Positions 51,775 through 64,000 of a stretch of 64,000 nucleotides of DNA are shown piece by piece. The position numbers and the translations under genes are program-made. The stretch's first letter is position 1; each line of letters starts with the position of its first letter. The stretch is from Ailurus styani (taxonomy: Eukaryota > Chordata > Mammalia > Carnivora > Ailuridae). The notes beneath the pieces were generated by a model. It was not told the origin of the DNA and made no database searches. It worked only from the letters and a program-made list of their open reading frames with translations. Location: the NCBI GenBank assembly GCA_002007465.1, contig LNAC01000032.1:8238519-8302518 (forward strand), read 5' to 3'.

Positions 51775-52150
51775 ATTCATTCACTCATTCAATTATTTAA
51801 CAAACGTTAGTTGAGCATCTATTATATAATGCCTTCTGTGAGGCTTTATAGATACTCAGAGTACCTGCCTTTGAGGGAGAGTGCCTTTGAGTGACGAAGA
51901 CCCATATGCTATGACAAATAAAATTCAAGGTGAGAAATGCGATTATCATCCACACACACACACACGCACACACGTACACAGCTATACAAACAGATTTGGG
52001 GGGCCTAACCCAAACAGGGGTGGATTGGAATTTAAGGGACAAGGCATGGTAGAAGTGTTATTACACCTGAGCTTTAAAGGATGAACAGGACATAACCAGC
52101 CAGAGTCATCTGGGAAGGCTCTCTGCAGGCAGGGAAAGTGGTGTTTATGA
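51775..52150 (-). repeat. L2 fragment, antisense, with (CA)n
   Basis: ATTCATTCACTCATTCAATT, GAGCATCTATTATATAATGC, then CTGAGCTTTAAAGGATGAAC and GGCAGGGAAAGTGG follow the reversed L2 order. An imperfect CA/GC repeat at 51953-51978 interrupts it. Confidence 0.65.
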
Positions 52151-52289
52151 AAATATGGTGGAAGAGAACACATGTAGAAAAATGACCGTCTGAATGGTCT
52201 CCTTTTACCTGTCATCCCAAATTACAGTTGGCTGCTTCAGTATACACTAAAGGTGAACATACATCTAACTAAGCTAGTCTACTTGTATT

Positions 52290-52760
52290 TTCACAGTCAC
52301 TGGAAATGTGCACATGTTTGCACCCAGAAGATGGCTCATAGAAGCTGTATTCATGATAACCGAGAAATGGAAACAATCCAGATATCTATCTATTTAATAG
52401 AATGAATAATAAATTGTAGTATATCTACACACCTAAGCACAAAGAATTAGAAAGGTTCACCAAAGCTGCACACAGTGACACGGGTGAATGCCACAAGGAT
52501 AGCGATCAGTGGAGGGAGCCAGATACTAGAGCTCACGTTGATGATAGAATTGAAATAAGAGTTTAACATGACAGAAAGCTAATCTATAGTGTTCAAAGCC
52601 AGACTGGCTGTGACCCTTAGTGAGGAGGCGATACTGACTCGAAGGAGCTATGGAGAGTGGCTGGGGTTCACGTCATGAACGTTCTGTCTTGATCTGAGCG
52701 TTAGTTACAAGGGGAACATAGATCCATTCATTTGCCATCTTCTGATTTGGGCAGTTTTCT
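52290..52760 (+). repeat. L1M-type LINE 3' region, sense
   Basis: GAAATGGAAACAATCCAGAT, AATAAATTGTAGTATATCTA, ACACGGGTGAATGCCACAAG, ATAGCGATCAGTGGAGG and the downstream CTAATCTATAGTG segment match the order of old L1M 3' ends. Confidence 0.75.
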
Positions 52761-53914
52761 GCCCAAAGATGTTACGCTTCAATAAAATGTTTGCCTTAAA
52801 TAAAAATTGCTCATTGCTCCTGAGGCAGCCCTCAGCCAGGTGCAGGTGAGGACTTAAGCTCTGGCAGGAAGAATTGGAGCCCTTCCATACTTGATACCTA
52901 GTGGGTAAAATGAAATTAGTTGGAGAACCCTGGGGCAAAGGAAAAAAAATACAGCAAGCCCTGGGAACAGGTACTCCTGACGGCACCCAGGTGACGCCAG
53001 TACACCCTAGGGCTTAGGACCCATTGTCCAGCCCCCAGAAGCAGAGGGGGAGCTTGGCAGGTAGGCAGAGTCTTCCCTTACTGCTGGGCTGGGAGAAGGT
53101 AAGGACACCAAGGAGGCAGCCAGAGGCTTCCTCCCGGCCCCTCAGCAGGGCTTGTGGGCTGCCCGCCTCTGCTTTACTGGACCCCATGAGGGAAAGAAGC
53201 CTTTCCATCTCTCACCTGCTAGACTGCCCTGTTGAGACTACTCCTGCAATTGAGTGTAAGCTCTGATAAGCTGACACATTGCTGCTAAGCATTTAGGATA
53301 TGAAGACAAATACAATAATGTCCATCTCTTAAGGCATTCAGTATTACCAGAGAGTGGATATATATACATAATTTACACTACAATGTAAATTATGATGAAT
53401 GATATCTTAGACAAATATGTTACGGGAGCATGGTGGACACAGCAGTTCTCTATACCTTAGAGTGAGGTAGTTTTGAGGGGAAGGATTTATAGGGGATAAC
53501 TTAGCAAAGGCTTGGCGAAAGAGTTGGCTTTTCCAGAAGAAAAAAATACTCAGTAGAAATAAAGATATAAAAGCTTTAAAGAAAGCATTTTAATAATGCT
53601 GGCTGGCTTTATCTTAGTTAAAGAGACAGAAACCTGGGGGGGTTTAATTCAAGGTCTAAAACGTAGTTTAATATAGGAAGAAACAAAAATAAGGGAATAA
53701 ACAAAATGAGTCTAATAATAACAATTTTCTCTAATGCCTAACCAGTTTCTCTCCCATTTCTTGTGTTTGTCTTTTCTACCTTCTTTACCTTTGTTCATGC
53801 TCACTCTACATCTGTCCCTCTCCTGCTCTCATTCTAACTCCTTTCCTATCTAGTATTCCCCGTATGTTGTTGCCTTTATGATTTAATGTGAGTCACAACT
53901 AATAAATTTAACAG

Positions 53915-54062
53915 TGTTTAAAAAAAAGTCCATGGACTAAATTTTAAGATCTAAGTGGCTTTATTAAACAATCCATGACCTGGGCATCGTGGCCAAGGGG
54001 CTCTGAGGGGCTGGACGAAATGGAAGGTTTTTATAGGAAGGAGGGTGGGGTGAGGGGTTATT

Positions 54063-54108
<46 letters not shown>

Positions 54109-54392
54109 AGAAGAAGAAAAGAAAAAAAAAAGAAAGTCTTGTTTCAGGCCAGTCACATTGCCTTAGAGGGAGGGGCGGGGGTCTCACACAGATTACCTCA
54201 TCTGCCTGTGGTGGAGGCAGAGGGCCCATGTGACAGATTACCTCACTGATGCACGTCAGAACATTCCTGATTGACCTGTTAAGATTTACTTTTCTGGGGA
54301 AAGTTGAAACTTCCATTAGGTTAGGTATGAAGTCCCAGTTGGTGACTTGGCCTAAGTGATGCCATTTTAGGCCTATAGTTTCCTTTTTCACA
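53915..54392 (-). repeat. Solo ERV LTR, antisense, with a 51-A tract
   Basis: Read on the minus strand it runs TG to CA over 478 bp, with a 4-bp duplication ACAG at 53911-53914 and 54393-54396. It shows a TATA-like TATAAAAACC (54035-54026) and an AATAAA (53965-53960), in the right order for a promoter and polyadenylation signal. The 4-bp duplication suggests a class I (gamma-type) ERV. A plus-strand run of 51 A (54066-54116) followed by GAA units lies just upstream of the TATA motif in LTR sense. No internal viral genes adjoin it. Confidence 0.75.
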
Positions 54393-54479
54393 ACAGCTAC
54401 TAACTAGACTCTGGGGTTGCTGACTCACTTCTATGCTGCGTCCTTTCTTTCACAACATGGTGGCAGAGAGAAAATTAAG

Positions 54480-54690
54480 AGTTGTTAAATGTCTACCACT
54501 CTCAGTCAGGCCCTAGACTAGGGAATTTACATATATTGCTAACTCACTTAATCTTTATCTGGAGTCTATGATATAAATGCTACCGCCTGCATTTTTACCA
54601 GTGAGGCAATTCAAGCTCAAAGAGGTTAAGCAATTTTCCAGAGTTTACACAGGAAATTGGAATAAGAACCCAGATCTAAGGATTCCCACT
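54480..54690 (+). repeat. MIR SINE
   Basis: CTAACTCACTTAATCTTTAT, a CATTTTTACCAGTGAGGCAA segment, CAAAGAGGTTAAGCAATTTT and AAGAACCCAGATCTAAGGAT follow MIR order closely. Confidence 0.8.
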
Positions 54691-57559
54691 ATTTCATGGA
54701 AATTTCCACCTCCTTTTCTACTCAGAGGAAAGCATTCTATAGTGCTTAAGGAATAATCATGTTCCAAGAGAAAAAAAAAACATTTTCAGAGAGTACAGCT
54801 TCTTCCCCAGAGACAGTAGTGCATGCTGGTAAGTGAGTATTAACAAAGCTGGAAGTACCACTGGCCTTCACCAATCTTTGCATTGTCTTCTTTCAAGACA
54901 TGTCCAGAACACTGGGTTAAACAAAACCATACCAGGACTGTCTGACAAGGGTGCCCACGGTTGGGTTCCAAGTAGGATTGAGATCCAGCCAGCCCTGCGC
55001 TCAAAAGGAGGCCAGGGGCTCATGTTTGGGCTGACCAGCCTGGAGAAAGAGGGGCTCTTTCTCCTTGGTGGGCATAATACCTCAGAAGGTTCACCTCATT
55101 AATGCAAAGAAAACGAAAAAAGAAAACAAAAGATCTAACATGCGATAATTTTTCAGAAAATTTCCTCAGACCAATGTACTTTTTTTTGTTCCATAATTTC
55201 TTAATAAATGCTTTACTTTCCTACCTAGATGATAAATATCCTCAAGACAGAAACTACACCTTACACTTACCATACCACCCCTCCCTGTGCCTAATACAGT
55301 CTTCTAACAAATAGAACAAATCACCAGTCAGCCTTTGACAAATTATTGGGGGATAAATGATTTTCCAGCCCTCTCTGTGGTATGGATTCTGAACCCTGCT
55401 TTCTCTATCATTCTACATATATCTTCTGTAGTGCTTTTTAGCTTCAACACTTTTGATATATCATCATTTCCATTGAAAAGCATAAAAATGTTGTGAAGTT
55501 TGTTTGTTTTTTGCTTTATATTATCAAAGACTTTAATGTATCCCAGGCAGGCAGTTGACCAGTAATGGGAACCTATATGATATTCAAGTATTTTCTAAAT
55601 TTATTTAGAAAAATGTTTGTAATGCTTAGAGAGTTTGAGTATTTGATTATGTATGCCTTTAAATTTCTAAAGATTTTCTTCAAAATGAGTTCCTTCCAAG
55701 TAATAATACAAGTGTTCCTCACTTAATGTTATTAACTTAGCTGAGTGCTGCAAGGTTAATTTTATTTTCTTTAGATTACTGTTAAAAATCAGATATATAT
55801 TTCCATGAGGGGAACATTAAACATGTAAGGGTATCAAACTTAGTATGAAGACGATGTATTAAAATTATGCTTTCATAAGTCTACTGTAGGTTCTAACAAA
55901 AGGAAAAAATTAATTTAAAAAGTGCTACCAAGCCATTTGCCCAAGGACAAAAAGTGACAAACCTAGACAAACAACCTCTGTATTTCAGTGGTACAACAAG
56001 GCAATAAACTATCTTTTTAGAGAAGTATTTCAAGGGCATAATAAATAAATGGCTGAAAGAGATAGGGAAGGAACATTTATTGGGTGCCACCCTACACTGT
56101 CATCCCTTGGCTGGGCACTTTATGGCTAAATATGTCCAAACATATGTGCTATTTTTTAAAGACCAACCAGTGTCTCAGCATTTAAGCTTTTTTTTTGTTG
56201 ACACACATGGATCTGGAAAGGTCATATACTCACCTTTCCTAGGGTAGAACACAAGTGTTTGAAGATGCATGCTGGTCAGCTCTTGATCTAGGTACCGTAT
56301 GGATATGTTTCCATGTGCATAGGCTGGGCCATCTTCTCCAGTCTGTAGGTTACACTAATGTTCATCAGTTACATGGTCTATTTACTGGACTGACCTGGGG
56401 CAACTAGGAAGTAAAGGCCTCATGAAGGTCTTCTCTTTTTCTCTCCTTAGCAGATTGCTAGAATATTCTAGAACTCATATACATATGCATACAAATGCAC
56501 ATTAGTGTGTGCACATGCACAAAGACTATTTTTGATTTCAGATTCCAGTTTTGCAAAGAACTGAGTCCTTTTTATAATCAACATCTCTACTATGGTGTGC
56601 CATATTATTGGTATTTTTTTTCCTTTTGATCAGGGAATTCTTACAAAATCTGTAACATAGAAACTATTTTCATCTTTTATAATAAATTATTTGAGTGACA
56701 TATACTATTTAGTATTTCTTCAAAGTGCTATTTTTATAGTTGCTGAATTATTTCTCATAGTGCATGTAGTTAAGTTCTAGTGAGCTTCTGCAGTTTGTTT
56801 ATGTTAAAATGAGCATTTGTTTGCTGTTCTTTTATTTGAAACACCTAAAATATTTTTATGACATACATTTATCTCATGAAAGATTCTTAAAGCAGAGAAA
56901 AAGTGATTGCCCAGAGTTCTACAAGTTCAGTTTGTAATTTGAATTTCATTTTTAATAATGTTCTCCTCTTTGGTTTTGAGACTTCCTTAACAGACAAAAT
57001 CATCTTGGTTATATATTTAATATGTTTAATAAATCAAGGTAAAGAATCAGTCTTAAGATACAGTTCTGTTGATCATATTTAAAGTACACTGTTTAAAGCC
57101 TGTGAATTTCATCATTCTGTTGAGATTTTGAATGACATATCAGTGAATGTACTCCTAAGTAAGTTGGGAGCGTGGTTTCGAGAAGACATATGCTCTTCCA
57201 CGCCCTAACTCAGTCCACTCTGTGGAGCACTCAGGCACACACGAGCATCCAAATACAAATAGTGCTATCTTTGAGAAAATCGAGGTTTATATTTTAAATT
57301 CCATTCTCATGTTATATTGATGCTTCTGTTCACTTGTGCTTAAATGTGGACTTGATAATCTTGATGTTTCCTATGGGTGGACATTTCTCTAGTGTGGTTA
57401 TATAATGGCCTGTGTTCTTTGTCCAATTCACGCATCTCCAGCCCTTTCTGACTATGTAAAAAGTAGAGCTGCAGGTGCTTTTTGTGCCACAGGGGAAAAA
57501 ACCTGTCCCGAGAGCCAAGAGGCTTGTTTCATGAATGATGTATGTTTGATTATGTCTGA

Positions 57560-60545
<2,986 letters not shown>

Positions 60546-61026
60546 TAGATCCCTCTTGCAGTCTTGCCTACCATGTGCAATAATTCTTCAGCTGTTTCGT
60601 TTGGGTTTGGTTTGAATGAAGGATTTTTAGCCATTCTCTTTTTCCCCTGGCTTTTTCACGTATTGTTGGATGCAAATTTTGTGATTGTCTTCAGAGTTAC
60701 AGATTCACTTGGTCAGTCGTGGAGCCAAGGCTCTGTTATTTTTTAACTATTCTGCAGGAGAATCTAATGTATAGCAGTTCTAGAGTGAACTGCTCTGGTA
60801 CATAGAGGTTTTAAAAGAAATAATAATTGAAAGCAATCCAAAATCGTGCTTCTTTAAAAGGATGTGGATTACAATGAGAAAAGGGTGATTGTGCATGTAA
60901 GGGACTAAAAAAATGAGCATAAGCTCTTGCTTCACATTTAAATTTAAATTGCATTTATCGAGTACCTACCATGAGCTGGAGTATGTTCATTTATTTAAAA
61001 AAAATTGAATTAAACTTCAAAGTAAA

Positions 61027-61235
61027 GGGCGCCTGGGTGGCTCAGTGGGTTAAAGCCGCTGCCTTCAGCTCAGGTCATGATCCCAGGGTCCTGGGATCGA
61101 GGTCCACATCGGGCTCTCTGCTCAGCAGGGAGCCTGCTTCCTCCTCTCTCCTCTCTCTCTGCCTGCCTCTCTGCCTACTTGTAATCTCTCTCTCTGTGTC
61201 AAATGAATAAATAAAATCTTTAAAAAACAAAACAA
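61027..61235 (+). repeat. Can-SINE, young type, sense, first of a tandem pair
   Basis: Complete head, body and AATAAATAAAATC tail, ending in an (AAAAC)n-like run. The left duplication AAACTTCAAAGTAAA lies at 61012-61026. Its partner occurs only after the second copy. Confidence 0.97.
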
Positions 61236-61462
61236 AGGGCACCTGGGTGGTTCAGTGGGTTAAAGCCTCTGCTTTCGGCTCAGGTCACGATCTCAGGGTC
61301 TTGGGATCGAGGCCCGCGTCGGGCTCTCTGCTCAGCAGGGAGCCTGCTTCCCCCTCTCTCTCTGCCTGCCTCTCTGCCTCCTTGTGATCTCTCTCCCACT
61401 GTGAAATAAATAAATAAATAAAATCTTTAAAAACAAAAAAACAAAACAAAACAAAACAAAAA
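61236..61462 (+). repeat. Can-SINE, young type, sense, second of a tandem pair
   Basis: A complete copy with GGGCACCTGGGTGGTTCAGT and a long AAAAC-rich tail. The matching AAACTTCAAAGTAAA follows at 61463-61477, so one duplication brackets both elements. Confidence 0.97.
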
Positions 61463-61524
61463 AAACTTCAAAGTAAATATCCTTAGCCCCCACCCCCTTT
61501 TAATATGCAGAGTGAATCTCTGTG

Positions 61525-61610
61525 GCTAATTGCTTTACCCCAGGTCACTTTTAGTGAGGAACTAAAATCAAACCTACGCCTTCTGGTTTAGCGTCCTGTA
61601 CTTCCTTTAT
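61525..61610 (+). repeat. MIR 3' end, possible
   Basis: CCCAGGTCACTTTTAGTGAG, ATCAAACCTACGCCTTCTGG and GCGTCCTGTACTTCC fit the 3' half of MIR. Confidence 0.5.
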
Positions 61611-64000
61611 GCAACTCCATACTTGTGTGCCTAAAAAAGACCAGGAAGCAAGAGGGCATTCTTTACTGACTCTAGGGAAGAGAGGAGGAGCAAGGGACAC
61701 ATTATCCTCTTTTATCAAGATAATTTCTTTATTCGGATGACAGGGAGTGTTACAGGTATGACAGAATGGAGGATAAATTGTGAAAAAGCCCTTAACTTTG
61801 GTTGGCATTGGTCTAGATAAAATTTATGCAGCATATCTGGGGGTGGCATGCTGAGATCCTTGCCTTCCCCCCTCCACACACACCCCCCCAACACATCTGT
61901 GTTGTCTTGTAGATACCTCACACGGCTGTCTCGACCCCATAGCCTGGAGAGACATACCTGCTGGGTGGGCTGGGGTGGGATGGTCATACCGCACAGTCTC
62001 TTATACCGCCATTTTGACTGTGGTGGGCCCTCCTCTGTGGCCCTGGAATGAAGTGATCAGAAGGCACCGTGACGTCTTTGTCACAGCGTTGGACAGCAGG
62101 GGGCAAGGGAGAGTTGTCCCTCTTCCCTAGTTGCCTCATTTCTAGAAGAAGAGCTGTCTTTAGTACTCTGTGGCAAGAAGCACACAAAGTAAAACCAACC
62201 ATTTTCTTGGTGTGTCACAGGCTTATAAGGCAGTTGGTGAAGAAAGACTTTTGGGTGATTTAATACAAATACAAGACACAGTGTCATTAGGTGAAACTGA
62301 GAGAGTTAAACACCGAGTACATTGGACAAGGAATGATTTGCTAGAATGGTCAGAGAAGGCCTTGTTTAAGATAAAACATGATCTGGAAATTAAAGAATGG
62401 TGAACATTTGATGAGAAAAAGAAAAATGGAATAAAATAAAGTGAAGACCAGTGTTTTTGAAACTTTTATTTTTAAGCAGACATTTTTCTTTTCTTTTTTG
62501 CCAAAAAATATCTCAATCTTGAAGCCTTTTGTATAAAACCAGTAAGATTGAATTCTCTTGGATTGGATGTGGGTTCTCATACCAGAGAATTCCCCAGTGG
62601 TACCTGGAAGGAATCCTGGAACTCAGTGGGTCATCTTGCATGTCCCATCGTGATCTTACTATTCCCCGAAAGTGTATACAGTCTGAACACTTAGGTTCTT
62701 ATTTCTTTATGGCATCAAAACAAATTTTTTTCTATTTCACCTAGTGAAAGGAGCACCCAAACAAGTAATTTTCTTGACAGAGACCAGTTACTGAGTAGCA
62801 TGGACTATACATACAAGTTTTTTTCCACAACTGAAAAAAAGTCAGAACAGTAAGAAAAAAAAAGAAGAGAAAGAAAAATTGCGATTTCACTCCATAAAAA
62901 CAGACTTAAACTTTTTCCACTCATCATAAGGCTGGGTAGCGGTTTTGCTTGAGACCAACAGCTATTTCTCCCATAGGGTATGCATTGCTTCTTTGTCTAT
63001 GGTTCTGATTTAACAAGGCACGAACTTAAAAAAAAACAATAGACTTGAATGGATTACAATCTTGGATGCTTTGCAGTTCTCTTGCTGTGTTCTCTTGTGT
63101 TTAAGGTAGATCACAGTCTCTCGGGAAAGCGAGAGAAGCATTTCATTTTGGGAACCTTTTCATAAAAGAAAAAATTCTCCTGAGAGAAAAAGATAAACTG
63201 ATAGGAAGAAGAAAGATATATTCTTCAGTTTGAGCATAATTTCAAAAGACTTTTGTGTAAAATCTCTGGAGCACTTTAAAGCTATTATGCTAACACTGTG
63301 TACAGTATGTGGGAGTGGGAGTCCGTTATTCACGGTTGAAGTGAGGATTACTGTATTTGAATAAAATAAATGTTAACGAGAATTGTAAAAGGCAGTGCCA
63401 GAAAGCAGAAGGGTTGCAGACTCCTTCAAAATATCATCAATGGAAAGACAGCAGTGAAGAATCTCTAAGTTAACCATCTGATTCTTAGAAACAGGTGACC
63501 ATAAGAGGCTCTGGAGTTGTATATAACCCAACAGTTAAAATATGATTTGATTTTTAAGCACCTGCAAATTAAGGCAGCAGCAAGAGCCCTTCGCAAAATG
63601 AAGCAATGAGAAAAATCGGTGTATTCTGCCATCTTAAAACCAATCCTAGGTGTGTGATCAGCTTCATGTTTCAATGTCTGTAGGTTGTGATTAGTAGTTC
63701 ATACTTGCCTTCAATGAAAAGGGGCTTTCTAAAAGTTATAAGGACTGTAAGTGGTCCCCTCTTGGTGTAGCCCATACTGGTTCACGTGGTTCTTAGCCTT
63801 GCCCTCCTGCAGGAGCACAGGCCAACCACTCACCCCTCCCCCAGCCTCTGTCTCCTCACTCTGACAACTCTTGCAACCTGCCAGGGCAGAAGATGGAGCA
63901 AGCTTGCAATCATAGCTCTGCAAGGAAACAGCCAGCTCATTTGCATGTATTGATGTGCAGTGACATCTCTGCAAAAGGAGGAAAAAAAATTTCTTCTGTG

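Noticed and set aside
53951..54391. 146-codon minus-strand open frame with a poly-Phe run
   Set aside because: It lies inside the solo LTR and its Phe run is just the 51-A tract read on the other strand.

Overview
This is nuclear genomic DNA from a mammal, almost certainly a caniform carnivore. About two dozen tRNA-derived carnivore SINEs (Can-SINE/SINEC type) lie across the window on both strands, many with intact target-site duplications (TSDs). The younger copies carry a CTGCCTGCCTCTCTGCC / TACTTGT module that I associate with mustelids (ferret, mink, otter, badger). The family-level call is inference; the caniform call is strong.

The only gene I can support is PPP3CA, the alpha catalytic subunit of the Ca2+/calmodulin-dependent phosphatase calcineurin (PP2B), on the + strand. 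Six consecutive internal coding exons are present at 35245-35369, 43603-43714, 45247-45392, 48211-48350, 57655-57732 and 60440-60534. Their sizes are 125, 112, 146, 140, 78 and 95 bp. All splice sites are GT-AG, and the reading frame joins perfectly across every junction. By human numbering recalled from memory they are exons 3-8, covering residues 87 (partial) to 319 (partial). That is most of the metallophosphatase core, including all the metal ligands: D90, H92, D118, N150, H199 and H281. The N-terminal exons lie upstream of the window. The end of the catalytic domain, the calcineurin B-binding helix, the calmodulin-binding region and the autoinhibitory region lie downstream. No break or unexpected residue was seen.

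Layout: 1-35244 is the 3' part of a long intron 2. It holds ancient L2 and MIR debris, three MaLR-type LTRs, many Can-SINEs, an 82-bp 5'-truncated L1, microsatellites, a 53-bp-arm inverted repeat and a smaller hairpin. From 35370 to 60439 come introns 3-7 (8233, 1532, 2818, 9304 and 2707 bp). Intron 3 contains an unexplained CpG-rich patch at about 39180-39780. Intron 5 has a polypurine block just before exon 6. Intron 6 has a solo ERV LTR carrying a 51-A homopolymer. From 60535 to the end is the start of intron 8, with a tandem SINE pair.

No second protein-coding gene, functional tRNA or rRNA, CRISPR array or gene cassette was found. I see no sign of a previously undescribed multi-gene system. 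The points most worth checking are the intronic CpG-rich patch, the long inverted repeat, the LTR with its homopolymer, and young SINE insertions that may be polymorphic. All conservation statements are inference, because no alignment could be run.
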